Part shown: positions 27,688-35,623 of the stretch, one piece after another
Numbering within the stretch: position 1 is the first letter of the stretch
Layout of the letters: every line of letters begins with the position of its first letter
Assembly (NCBI RefSeq): GCF_036577625.1
Contig: NZ_JARBDC010000075.1
Coordinates: 124,001-188,000, forward strand
Direction: 5' to 3'
DNA length: 64,000 bases
Source of the DNA: Paenibacillus_AB sp036577625
Lineage (GTDB): Bacteria; Bacillota; Bacilli; Paenibacillales; NBRC-103111
Program-made: the position numbers and the translations under genes
The notes under the pieces: generated by a model
The model's database searches: none
Told to the model about the DNA's origin: nothing
The model's input: only the letters and a program-made list of their open reading frames with translations

Positions 27688-27726
27688 AAACCCCGGTTCC
27701 GCCTTGACAAAGGCGATCCGGGGCTT
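27688..27726. terminator. Probable bidirectional terminator between amidase and agr-linked gene
   Basis: AAACCCCGG (27688-27696) pairs with CCGGGGCTT (27718-27726) and an inner CCGCC/GGCG stem extends it. T-runs are weak on both strands. Confidence 0.5.
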
Positions 27727-27727
27727 G

Positions 27728-28387
27728 CTACGGGGCGTCGATTTTAAATTTTTTGTTTCTGCGCCAAAAGGCGACCTCGTGCTCCTTTTTCAGCGCCCAA
27801 TATTGAAACAGAACGAATGCGGCGATCATCGTCAGCATCATGAGCAGCGTATGGCCCGCTCCGTAATATAAAAAATTGAAGCTGGCGAGCGAAACGTAGC
27901 CGACCAGAACGAGCAGCAGCAGCTTCGCGTTCGTCCCCGCCGCGCCTGCCGCCGCGCCGCCCGCCTGAACGAACGAAAAGCCCCAGCGCAATTTGACGAA
28001 CAGCCTGGCGATCAGCAGCGCCATCAGTCCCGTTACGAGCTGAATCGCGTAGCATTGCGGCGTGGCGGGAGTGAACGCGATCCCGAATCGCTGCGCCGTA
28101 AAATAAAGCAGCGAAGTTACGAGACAGTAAGCCAAATACCCGTTCACCGCGATGAGCCCGGAATACAGCGGCGGCACTTTGAACATGAGCCAAAAAAACA
28201 AAAACACGACGATCGGCTGTATGAGCGTGGCGAACATTTTCAATTCGAACACGTTGAACAGCATGAACGAGAACAAAGCGAGCAAAAAAGCGGTAAAAGC
28301 CAGCTGGCCGATGTACTGGTTGATCTCGAACCGGTACATGGCGAACCATTCCCACATCGAAACGGTCAAAAACGCGAATATGTTCAT
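27728..28387 (-). CDS. AgrC-sensor-like membrane protein without kinase domain (copy B)
   Basis: A 219-residue protein with 6-7 transmembrane helices and a short basic C-terminal tail (FWRRNKKFKI). It is a paralogue of the protein at 29206-29853: both open with MNxxxFLxVSMxEWFA and share the NGYLAY stretch, an FNFLYY/YNFLYF helix and an FxxxQYW-(A/V)-xxKEH end. The fold resembles the sensor half of AgrC-type kinases, but it ends after the last helix with no histidine-kinase or ATPase domain. It lies about 157 bp downstream of agrD on the same strand, with GGAG 5 nt before its ATG. Possible roles are a decoupled pheromone receptor, exporter or immunity-type partner; none is proven. Confidence 0.7.
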   Translation of the reverse strand: MNIFAFLTVSMWEWFAMYRFEINQYIGQLAFTAFLLALFSFMLFNVFELKMFATLIQPIVVFLFFWLMFKVPPLYSGLIAVNGYLAYCLVTSLLYFTAQRFGIAFTPATPQCYAIQLVTGLMALLIARLFVKLRWGFSFVQAGGAAAGAAGTNAKLLLLVLVGYVSLASFNFLYYGAGHTLLMMLTMIAAFVLFQYWALKKEHEVAFWRRNKKFKIDAP

Positions 28388-28544
28388 ACGATCTCCGTCT
28401 ATGCGCTATGGTGATGTTGACGGTTCTATCATACTATACCCGGCCTCGGGACGACAGCGAAATACGATCGTGCGAATTCGCGCGTCAAGCCCCGTTCGTC
28501 CGTTCTTTCTCCGGCAAACGCGTCGCGGCGCATATCCGCGCGAT

Positions 28545-28691
28545 TCACGTTCCGGCCTTCCGCTTGTCCCGCTTTTGTTTCAGCTCCTGCGGAATTTCGG
28601 GGCGATGGATGACGGGCGAAGCGGAAACGACGAAATAGCCGGCTATTTTGCTCAAGATGCCCGATACGATTTTGGCAGCGATTTTGATCAT
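28545..28691 (-). CDS. agrD: AgrD-like cyclic-lactone autoinducer prepeptide, cysteine-less
   Basis: A 48-residue ORF starting 3 nt after the agrB stop, with AAGGAGG 8 nt upstream inside the end of agrB. It has the AgrD layout: an amphipathic basic N-terminal helix (MIKIAAKIVSGILSKIAG), a core, then the conserved AgrD tail P31-E32-I33-P34-Q35-E36-L37 and a charged Lys/Arg end. The core is VVSASPVIHR with no cysteine anywhere. The ring-forming residue would have to be Ser23 or Ser25, giving a lactone rather than a thiolactone, as known for a few staphylococcal AIPs. It is too short to be found by routine gene calling. Confidence 0.85.
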   Translation of the reverse strand: MIKIAAKIVSGILSKIAGYFVVSASPVIHRPEIPQELKQKRDKRKAGT

Positions 28692-28694
28692 CGG

Positions 28695-29213
28695 TCACAC
28701 CTCCTTCAATCGCAACAGCGAGATCCCCTGGACGAAAAACAACAGCGCCGCCGTCGAAGAGCCGAGCACGAAATTGCCGCATACGAGCGCGACCGACGCC
28801 GCTTTCAGCAGCGGGTAAACCCGTTCCGGCATCGTATTGTAGCCCCGCATATGGGAGGGCGCCAGACAAGCCATGCAAACGGCGGCGGCGGCCGTCAGCA
28901 GCGTCGTCCAGAAGCCGGACAGCGGGATATGGGGAGGCGCCGCGGTAATGGCGACCATCGCAATCATGCAAGCAATCGGCGAACGGAAATGGTAGCCGCC
29001 GGAAACGGTGCGGATGGCGACGAATGCGGCGATCGACGCGGCCGTTTCCGGCAGCGCGCCGGTCAGCAGGCCGATCAGCAGCGAACAGAGCGAAGGGACG
29101 ATCAGATTGAGCAGCACCGTCAAGGCGAATGTCATGACCGGCACGCTGGCCGTTTCCTCTTCATTCGCCTTTTTGATCGCAACGGCGATTTTTTCGGCCC
29201 AGACGTCAATCAT
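28695..29213 (-). CDS. agrB: AgrB-family prepeptide-processing membrane endopeptidase
   Basis: A 172-residue membrane cysteine protease with about five hydrophobic segments that cleaves and cyclises AgrD. Its catalytic pair is visible as His75 and Cys82 in RTVSGGYHFRSPIAC; the spacing of seven matches staphylococcal AgrB (His77/Cys84). It overlaps the upstream membrane-protein gene by 8 nt and is followed by agrD after 3 nt, so the three are translationally coupled. Neither agrC nor agrA homologues are in the window. Confidence 0.9.
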   Translation of the reverse strand: MIDVWAEKIAVAIKKANEEETASVPVMTFALTVLLNLIVPSLCSLLIGLLTGALPETAASIAAFVAIRTVSGGYHFRSPIACMIAMVAITAAPPHIPLSGFWTTLLTAAAAVCMACLAPSHMRGYNTMPERVYPLLKAASVALVCGNFVLGSSTAALLFFVQGISLLRLKEV

Positions 29214-29853
29214 GACCGGTATGCTCCTTGCGGAACACCCAATATTGCAAAGCGGCCAAAGAAACGAACACCGGCAGCAGCACGAACAGCTTGTAATTGC
29301 CGAGGAAATACAGGAAATTGTAGCTTGTCATGACGAGGTAGCCGACGATCGTGAACAGCAGAAGCCGCGCGTTGATTTTCGTGAATCGGACGCTGACGCG
29401 GTTGCCGTGGGGCACGAACGTGTAGCCGAGGCGATAGCGATCGATAAGCCGCGACACAATCAGGGCGGTGCAAGCCGTGGCGATTTGCGCGACGAAGCCG
29501 ACGGTCGTGTCGGGCATAATGTCCGGCAGAAATTGCTGCAGCACGCCGAATACGACCGTGGTGAGCAAAATGTAGGCCAAATAACCGTTCGTCATGACGA
29601 GCCCGGCGTAAAATACGGGAATCCGGAACATTTGCCAGTAAAACAAAAAGACGACCGGCGGCTGAACGAGCGTGGCCATCGTAACGAGCCCGAGCGAAAC
29701 GATCAAAATGTAGGAGAGCAGCGACAATAAAAACGAGGTGAACCCAATTTGGCCGCGATTGCCGACGATTTCGATCCTGAACATCGTGAAGCTCAGAACG
29801 ATCAGCGCGAACCATTCCAGCATCGAAACGAGTAAAAACGACAAAGCATTCAT
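29206..29853 (-). CDS. AgrC-sensor-like membrane protein without kinase domain (copy A)
   Basis: A 215-residue polytopic membrane protein, first gene of the agr-like operon, paralogous to the protein at 27728-28387. It has 6-7 hydrophobic segments and ends shortly after the last one (LQYWVFRKEHTGHD), with no catalytic domain. A TATAAT on the minus strand (29903-29908) lies about 50 bp upstream. The 8-nt overlap with agrB implies joint production. The resemblance to the membrane sensor half of Paenibacillus AgrC-like kinases is judged by eye and needs a profile search. Confidence 0.7.
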   Translation of the reverse strand: MNALSFLLVSMLEWFALIVLSFTMFRIEIVGNRGQIGFTSFLLSLLSYILIVSLGLVTMATLVQPPVVFLFYWQMFRIPVFYAGLVMTNGYLAYILLTTVVFGVLQQFLPDIMPDTTVGFVAQIATACTALIVSRLIDRYRLGYTFVPHGNRVSVRFTKINARLLLFTIVGYLVMTSYNFLYFLGNYKLFVLLPVFVSLAALQYWVFRKEHTGHD

Positions 29854-29926
29854 GCCCGAGCTCCAATTCCGTTATGCGATAATGAGAGAGAGACCGGCTT
29901 CTATTATACAATACGGAATCGGAACG

Positions 29927-29947
29927 AAAAAGCCGCAAAGCAGCGGC
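29927..29947 (-). terminator. Terminator-like hairpin upstream of the agr operon
   Basis: On the minus strand GCCGC and GCGGC enclose TGCTTT and are followed by TTTTTCG. It directly precedes the agr promoter region, and no minus-strand gene ends here, so it may insulate the operon or end a short RNA. Confidence 0.5.
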
Positions 29948-30081
29948 AAAACGATAGACTTCGTTCGGTAAATTTTGACGTTCCGTCGCACGATGCGACA
30001 GTTTTCGCGCAGCGCGGCTCTACGCGCACAAGGCTTTGCCCGATCCCGGCTCGCGAAGCGGCAATAATCGTAGCCAAATAG

Positions 30082-30129
30082 TTCATGTTCCGGTCATATA
30101 CTTCATGTTCAAAGAATACGCTTTATGAT
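30082..30129 (+). promoter_or_regulatory. Promoter with direct-repeat activator site for the Gfo/Idh operon
   Basis: TTCATGTTC occurs twice, at 30082-30090 and 30102-30110, exactly 20 bp apart. The second copy contains the -35 (TTCATG), with TATGAT (30124-30129) after 16 bp. Direct repeats about two helical turns apart and touching the -35 are typical of AraC-family activators; the AraC-type gene at 32405 is the natural candidate. Confidence 0.6.
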
Positions 30130-30187
30130 TACATAGAACTGAAAATCGCATTTTTACGAAAAGCGAATCCGTAGGAGGGTAACGTTC

Positions 30188-31276
30188 ATGGCAAACGGGA
30201 AACTGAGAGTCGGCATTATCGGCACGGGCGGCATCGCGAACGGCAAGCATATGCCGGCGCTGTCCAAGCTTCCGCAGGTCGAGCTTGTGGCGTTTTGCGA
30301 TATCGAAGAGGAGCGCGCTCAGAAAGCGGCCAAGCAATACGGCGCCGAAGGGGCGAAAGTGTATACGGATTACCGCAAACTGCTGGAGGACAACACGCTC
30401 GACGTCGTGCACGTATGTACGCCGAACGATTCCCATGCGGAAATTTCGATAGCCGCTCTCGAGTCCGGCAAGCACGTCATGTGCGAGAAGCCGATGGCGA
30501 AGACGGCGGCCGACGCGCGCCGCATGGTCGAAACGGCGAAGCGGACGGGCAAGAAGCTGACGATCGGCTACAACAACCGGTATCGCCCGGACAGCCTGCA
30601 CATGAAGCAGGTGGCCGAAAGCGGGCAGCTCGGCGAAATTTATTACGCGAAGGCGCTTGCCATTCGCCGCCGCGCCGTTCCGACGTGGGGCGTATTCCTC
30701 GACGAAGAGAAGCAGGGCGGAGGTCCGCTTATCGATATCGGCACGCACGCGCTCGACTTGACGCTCTGGATGATGGACAATTATAAGCCGGTCAGCGTGA
30801 CGGGCTCCGTGTTCCACAAGCTGGGCAGCCGGGAAAACGCGGCGAACGCCTGGGGTCCGTGGGATCCGAAAAAGTTTACGGTCGAAGATTCCGCGTTCGG
30901 CTTTATCAAGATGGAAAACGGCGCGACGATCGTGCTCGAATCGAGCTGGGCGCTTAACACGCTGCTCGTAGGCGAAGCGAAGACGGTTCTGTGCGGCACC
31001 GAAGGCGGCGCCGACATGGAGAACGGGCTGCGCATCAACGGCGAGCAATTCAGCCGTCTGTTCGATACGACCGTGAAGACGGACGCCGGCGGCGTGGCGT
31101 TCTACGACGGCAAAAAAGAGTCGAGCGGCGACATGGAAGCGCGTTTGTGGGTCGAAGCGATTTTGAACGATACCGAACCGCTCGTCAAACCGGAGCAGGC
31201 GCTCGTCGTGACGGAAATTCTCGAAGCGCTGTACGAATCCGGCAGAACCGGCAAGACGGTTTACTTGAATCAGTAA
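30188..31276 (+). CDS. Gfo/Idh/MocA family oxidoreductase
   Basis: A 362-residue NAD(P)-dependent sugar or inositol-type dehydrogenase. The Rossmann motif is GIIGTGGIANGKH near residue 10; the family EKPMAKT motif contains the catalytic lysine, and GGGPLIDIGTHALDLTLW carries the conserved Asp-His pair. It is followed after 78 bp by a sugar isomerase/epimerase, and the two probably form a catabolic operon for a sugar derivative, controlled by the convergent AraC gene. GGAGGG precedes the ATG. Confidence 0.92.
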   Translation: MANGKLRVGIIGTGGIANGKHMPALSKLPQVELVAFCDIEEERAQKAAKQYGAEGAKVYTDYRKLLEDNTLDVVHVCTPNDSHAEISIAALESGKHVMCEKPMAKTAADARRMVETAKRTGKKLTIGYNNRYRPDSLHMKQVAESGQLGEIYYAKALAIRRRAVPTWGVFLDEEKQGGGPLIDIGTHALDLTLWMMDNYKPVSVTGSVFHKLGSRENAANAWGPWDPKKFTVEDSAFGFIKMENGATIVLESSWALNTLLVGEAKTVLCGTEGGADMENGLRINGEQFSRLFDTTVKTDAGGVAFYDGKKESSGDMEARLWVEAILNDTEPLVKPEQALVVTEILEALYESGRTGKTVYLNQ

Positions 31277-31354
31277 TTCGGACCGGGGGCCGCCCATTTC
31301 GGGCGTCCGTCGGACGATACGAGGCTGCCGCAATAACGGAGAGGAGGCATCGCT

Positions 31355-32323
31355 ATGAAATTGGGCGTATTTACCGTTTTGTTCGCCGGCCGGCCGTTCG
31401 AGGAAGCGCTTGACTATATCGCTTCCAAAGGGCTGGAAGCCGTCGAAATCGGCACGGGCGGCTACCCGGGCAAGGCGCACTGCGATCCGGACGCGCTGCT
31501 CGGCGACGCGTCGAAGCTGAAGGCGTTCAAGCAGGCGGTCGAATCGCGGGGGCTGACGATCAGCGCGCTGAGCTGCCACGGCAACCCGCTTCACCCGCAA
31601 AAGCAAATCGCCAAAGAGTTTCACGACGCGTTCGTGAAGACGATCGATTTGGCCCAGCGGCTGGAAGTGCCGGTCGTCAACACGTTTTCCGGCTGTCCGG
31701 GCGACCACGAGGACGCGAAATATCCGAACTGGCCGGTCGCGCCGTGGCCGAACGACTATCAGGACATTTTGACGTGGCAGTGGGAGCAGAAAGTGATCCC
31801 GTACTGGAGCGAGTGGGGCCGGTACGCGTCGGAGCGCAACGTGAAAATCGGCCTCGAGCTGCACGGCGGATTTTCCGTGCACAGCCCGGGCACGCTGCTT
31901 CGTCTTCGCGAAGCGGCGGGCGAGGCGATCGGCGCGAACCTCGATCCGAGCCATATGTGGTGGCAGGGAATCGATCCGGTTCAGGCGGTGCATATTTTGG
32001 GCCGCGCGGGGGCGATTCATCACTTCCACGCGAAGGATACGACGATCGATCCGGTCAACGTCAACAAGCACGGCGTCACCGACATGCAGTCGTACGCGCT
32101 GATGCTCGATCGCGCCTGGCAGTTCCGCACGGTCGGCTTCGGCCACGATCTGAAAACGTGGGCGGACATTTTGAGCGCGCTCCGGCTGGTCGGCTACGAT
32201 TACGTCGTCAGCATCGAGCACGAAGACGGGCTCATGTCGGTCGACGAAGGGTTTACGAAGGCGGTCGCCAATTTGCAGCAGGTGCTGCTGCGCGAGCCGC
32301 TCGGCCAAATGTGGTGGGTATAA
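31355..32323 (+). CDS. Sugar phosphate isomerase/epimerase (xylose-isomerase-like TIM barrel)
   Basis: A 322-residue AP-endonuclease-2/xylose-isomerase-like TIM barrel protein. Metal-ligand positions fit the family: the glutamate in KIGLELHGGF, the Asp and His in GANLDPSHMWWQG, the histidine in FHAKDTT, and the glutamate in VSIEHEDG. It probably isomerises or epimerises the keto-sugar made by the neighbouring dehydrogenase. GGAGAGGAGG lies just before the ATG and a strong terminator after the stop. Confidence 0.9.
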   Translation: MKLGVFTVLFAGRPFEEALDYIASKGLEAVEIGTGGYPGKAHCDPDALLGDASKLKAFKQAVESRGLTISALSCHGNPLHPQKQIAKEFHDAFVKTIDLAQRLEVPVVNTFSGCPGDHEDAKYPNWPVAPWPNDYQDILTWQWEQKVIPYWSEWGRYASERNVKIGLELHGGFSVHSPGTLLRLREAAGEAIGANLDPSHMWWQGIDPVQAVHILGRAGAIHHFHAKDTTIDPVNVNKHGVTDMQSYALMLDRAWQFRTVGFGHDLKTWADILSALRLVGYDYVVSIEHEDGLMSVDEGFTKAVANLQQVLLREPLGQMWWV

Positions 32324-32335
32324 CAGCGAGTCAAG

Positions 32336-32371
32336 CCGTTTCTCCGATTCGTCGGGGGAGCGGTTTTTTTT
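32336..32371 (+). terminator. Intrinsic terminator of the dehydrogenase/isomerase operon
   Basis: CCGTTTCTCC (32336-32345) pairs with GGGGGAGCGG (32354-32363), including several G-U pairs, and is followed by eight T residues. Confidence 0.88.
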
Positions 32372-32404
32372 CGTCCGCGCATCGGTTGGCCGGGGTTCGG
32401 CCGT

Positions 32405-33238
32405 TCAGTCGACCAGATTGTTCCATTCCCCGGCCCGGTATTCTTTCGGGCTGACGCCGTAGCGGGCGCGGAAGACGCGGTAGAAATACGTATAGCTGTT
32501 GAAGCCGCACATTTCGGAAATTTGCTCGAGCGACATTTTGCTGAACAAAATGCGTTCGCGCGCGGCCGACAGCCGGATCTGCTGCACGTACTGCATGATC
32601 GTCTGCTCGAATACCGACTTGAACAGATGAACGGCGCGGGAGACGCTCAGGCCGACGTGCGAGGCGACGTCCTGGATTTTGATCGGCGACAGGGCGTTCT
32701 CCTCGATGTAGCGCTTCATTTCGTAGGCGAGAAACGAGCGGCCTTTGCCGGAAGCGGGCCGGTGCTCGTGGCTCGTCCGCTCGATCGTCAGGCACAGCAG
32801 ACGCAAATAATAGCCGGCCATTTCTTTGGCCGGATGTTTGCCGCGCCGCTGCTCCAATATCGTTTGGCGGCACAGGTGCAGCACGTCCTCGTTCATCGGC
32901 AGCTTCAGGCTGACCGGCCGCTCTTTCGCCAGGCGGGCCCACCAGGCGTCCAGCCACGTGCCGCGGCAAAAGAAATAGTAGTCCCCGCTCGACACCTCGA
33001 CTTCCCCGTTCGACTGCAGCTCCGCTTCGACGCGCAGGTCGTATTGGTCTTTCGGCTTATACACGAGCAGGTCGCCCGGAACGATCAATCTCACCTCGCC
33101 GTCGACCAGCGCGCGGCAGCAGCCTTCCACCTGAAAGCGGATCAGGTAGTTGCGCAGGCCGCGGGTCGATTTTACGTTGAACGGCTTCGAATGGTGCGAA
33201 TAGCCGGCGGCGAGCACTTCGCAGGTCAGCGGATTCAT
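32405..33238 (-). CDS. AraC-family transcriptional regulator
   Basis: A 277-residue regulator with an N-terminal cupin-like ligand domain (about 1-150; VPGDLLVYKPKDQYDL) and a C-terminal double helix-turn-helix (about 180-270; IKIQDVASHVGLSVSRAVHLFK and EQISEMCGFNSYTYFYRVFRARYGVSPKEYR). The arrangement beside the dehydrogenase/isomerase operon suggests a sugar-responsive activator of that operon, whose promoter carries a matching direct repeat. Confidence 0.9.
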   Translation of the reverse strand: MNPLTCEVLAAGYSHHSKPFNVKSTRGLRNYLIRFQVEGCCRALVDGEVRLIVPGDLLVYKPKDQYDLRVEAELQSNGEVEVSSGDYYFFCRGTWLDAWWARLAKERPVSLKLPMNEDVLHLCRQTILEQRRGKHPAKEMAGYYLRLLCLTIERTSHEHRPASGKGRSFLAYEMKRYIEENALSPIKIQDVASHVGLSVSRAVHLFKSVFEQTIMQYVQQIRLSAARERILFSKMSLEQISEMCGFNSYTYFYRVFRARYGVSPKEYRAGEWNNLVD

Positions 33239-33329
33239 GGAAACCTCCGTTTGCGGATGTGGACTTCTTCTCCTTCTTTATTATCGATACGAATCGGCCG
33301 TCCGACAACGGTTTATTTTCGGTAGATAT

Positions 33330-33344
33330 TTGTAATTATTACTG
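33330..33344. promoter_or_regulatory. Zur-like box upstream of the YraQ/YcgR-type permease
   Basis: TTGTAATTATTACTG contains the perfect core GTAATTATTAC and matches 11 of 14 defined positions of the Bacillus Zur consensus TCGTAATNATTACGA. It lies about 90 bp before the permease start. Three similar sites occur within the next 4.5 kb. Confidence 0.65.
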
Positions 33345-33431
33345 TTAAAATGGAAGGGCGGACAATCACCGCTGCTGCCGCTATCATCCGTGCCATTTCA
33401 TCGTAAATCTACATACGGGAGGCGTGCCGCT

Positions 33432-34505
33432 TTGCGCTCCGTTCTTTCCCAAATGGCGCTCCACGGTTTTTTTCTGCTGCTGATCGGCTTCCTGATCGTC
33501 ATCGCCATGAATCCGGGCGTGCTCGTCCCGCTCGATTTCGAATGGCCGGAAGCTCGGGCGGTCCATTCGTTCAAAACGATTTTGATCGGCATCGTGCTCG
33601 AAGCGCTGCCTTTTATCGTCCTCGGCGTGCTCGTCTCCTCGTTCGTGCAAATGTTCGTGCCCGACAGCTGGATTCGCCGGTTCGCTCCGAAGCATCCGCT
33701 GCTCGGCATCGCGTTCGCCTGCCTGCTCGGGTTTCTGTTTCCGATATGCGAATGCGGCATGGTCCCGGTTATACGCAGGCTGATCGCCAAAGGCATGCCG
33801 TTGTACGTGGGCGTCGTGTTCATCGTGGTCGGCCCGATCTTCAATCCGGTCGTCTATGCGGCGACGTACATGGCGTTCCGCAATCGCCCGGAGCTGGTGT
33901 ACTCGCGTACGGGGCTCGCCCTCTTCGTCGGCGCGGCTGTCGGCCTGTTCGTCTACGCGTTCGTGAAAAACAACGCGCTGAAGCATAGCGCGGCTTCGCT
34001 TTACGGCTCCGACGGCGAGGGGGAAGGCGATCAACGCGGTCGCAGCCGCGGCCGCGGCCACGGCCACGGCCACGGCCACGGCCATTCCGGCGGCAATCGG
34101 TTTTTCGCAATGCTGGATCATGCCGGAGCGGAATTTATCGATATGGGCAAATATTTGATTTTCGGCTCGTGCGTCGCGGCGGCCATCCAGACGTTCGTCC
34201 CCCGGGGAAGCCTGCTCGAGATCGGGCAGCATCCGTACGTTTCCCATTTTTTTATGATGGGCCTCGCGTATGTGCTGTCGCTTTGTTCGACGTCCGACGC
34301 ATTCGTCGCTTCCTCCTTCGTCGGGACGTTCTCGATCGGATCGGTGCTGACGTTCATGGTGTTCGGACCGATGCTCGATTTGAAAACGACGCTGATGCTG
34401 TCCTCCGTGTTCCGTCCGCGATTCGTGCTGCTTTTGTCCGTTCTGATCGCCGCATTCGTTTTGCTCGGGGCGCATGCCGCCGATCTGCTTGTGCTGACAT
34501 ACTAA
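33432..34505 (+). CDS. YraQ/YcgR-family (DUF318) permease with His-rich loop
   Basis: A 357-residue integral membrane protein with about eight helices. The first half carries the conserved CECGMVPVIRRL motif; the second half CSTSDAFVASSF. A cytoplasmic loop (about residues 215-232 from this start) is a Gly/His repeat (RGHGHGHGHGHS), a likely zinc-binding stretch. TTG at 33432 is preferred because GGGAGG precedes it by 9 nt; an upstream GTG lacks such a site. It heads a pair with a TIGR03943-like gene, the same order as B. subtilis ycgR-ycgQ. The Zur-like box and neighbouring COG0523 GTPases suggest zinc-related transport. Confidence 0.82.
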   Translation: MRSVLSQMALHGFFLLLIGFLIVIAMNPGVLVPLDFEWPEARAVHSFKTILIGIVLEALPFIVLGVLVSSFVQMFVPDSWIRRFAPKHPLLGIAFACLLGFLFPICECGMVPVIRRLIAKGMPLYVGVVFIVVGPIFNPVVYAATYMAFRNRPELVYSRTGLALFVGAAVGLFVYAFVKNNALKHSAASLYGSDGEGEGDQRGRSRGRGHGHGHGHGHSGGNRFFAMLDHAGAEFIDMGKYLIFGSCVAAAIQTFVPRGSLLEIGQHPYVSHFFMMGLAYVLSLCSTSDAFVASSFVGTFSIGSVLTFMVFGPMLDLKTTLMLSSVFRPRFVLLLSVLIAAFVLLGAHAADLLVLTY

Positions 34506-34565
34506 ACGGTCCGGCCTCGGACGCCTGTGCCGAGCGCGGGCCGAATCGAAACGGAGGGTCGCCTT

Positions 34566-35609
34566 ATGGCCGAACGGCGTTCGCTTACCGCCCATTATTG
34601 GTTTCGGGCCTTCATTATGTCCGGCTTCGCGTTTTATATTTTGCACTTGACGAAAACCGGCCGTCTTATGTACTATATCGCGCCGCGCATGGAAGTATAC
34701 GTCAAATGCGCGGCGATCGGCCTGTTCGTCTTCGCGCTGTACCAAGGCTTTCTCGGGCTGCGGTCGTTTTTCGGCAAAGACGGCGAGCCTTGCGATTGCG
34801 GGCATGAGCCTCCGCGCTCGATCGTGCGCAACGTTTGGCTGTACGGACTGTTTTTGCTGCCGCTGACGCTCGGCTTCCTGCTGCCGGACAAGCTGATGGG
34901 CAGCGATATCGCCGCGATGAAGGGGATGAATTTGGGCGGCGGCATCGGCGGCGTCGCCCGAGCGGACAAGACCGGCGGCGTCGGGGAGGCCGCCTCTGCG
35001 GGGGGAGCGGCAGCTGATGCGAATGCGGGCGTGGACGCGGGCCCGTCGGCGCAAGGCCCGGCCCCGGGCGTATCCGCGGCCGATCCGACAGGAAGCGCGC
35101 CGGGGAGCGAAACGTGGGCGGAGCGGCCCGGCGCGGCGGTCGGCGACGAGCTCGACAAGCTGTTCGCCGCGGACGATTTCAACAAGCCGTTCGTCGGTCT
35201 CGGCAAAAAGCTGTACGCCAAAGAGAAAATCGTCATCAAGGAAGAAGGGTTTATGGAGCTGCTCACGACCGTCGACCTGTTTTTGGACCGGTATATAGGG
35301 AAAACGATGGAACTGACCGGGTTCGTCTATCGCGAGCCGGACATGGCGGACAATCAGTTTGTGGTCGCCCGGCTGGCGATGCAGTGCTGCTCGGCCGATT
35401 CGTCTCCGTACGGCGTCATGGTCGAAAGCCCGATGGCGAAAAAGCTCGGCAAAGACCAGTGGGTGAAGCTTGTCGGCACGATCGGCAAAACGAAGTACAA
35501 CGATAACGAAATTATGAAGCTCGACGCGTCGTCGATCCAAAACGTGCAGGCGCCCGAGACGCCTTACGTCTACCCGTACTTCGAAGCATTCGAGGAGCTG
35601 GCCGATTGA
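34566..35609 (+). CDS. TIGR03943/YcgQ-like membrane protein
   Basis: A 347-residue partner of the DUF318 permease. Two to four N-terminal membrane segments (to about residue 115) include a CDCGHE motif that could bind metal, followed by a low-complexity Gly/Ala/Ser region (about 120-195) and a folded C-terminal domain (MELTGFVYREPDMADNQFV, ARLAMQCCSAD, WVKLVGTIGKT). The ATG at 34566 follows GGAGGG by 7 nt. The gene pair is often seen with metal or metallochaperone genes; its biochemical activity is unknown. It converges with the COG0523 gene 14 bp away. Confidence 0.8.
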   Translation: MAERRSLTAHYWFRAFIMSGFAFYILHLTKTGRLMYYIAPRMEVYVKCAAIGLFVFALYQGFLGLRSFFGKDGEPCDCGHEPPRSIVRNVWLYGLFLLPLTLGFLLPDKLMGSDIAAMKGMNLGGGIGGVARADKTGGVGEAASAGGAAADANAGVDAGPSAQGPAPGVSAADPTGSAPGSETWAERPGAAVGDELDKLFAADDFNKPFVGLGKKLYAKEKIVIKEEGFMELLTTVDLFLDRYIGKTMELTGFVYREPDMADNQFVVARLAMQCCSADSSPYGVMVESPMAKKLGKDQWVKLVGTIGKTKYNDNEIMKLDASSIQNVQAPETPYVYPYFEAFEELAD

Positions 35610-35623
35610 AACGGGCGGCGCCG

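Noticed and set aside
29904..30086. 60-codon minus-strand reading frame upstream of the agr operon
   Set aside because: No ribosome binding site, no recognisable features, and a terminator hairpin lies inside it.
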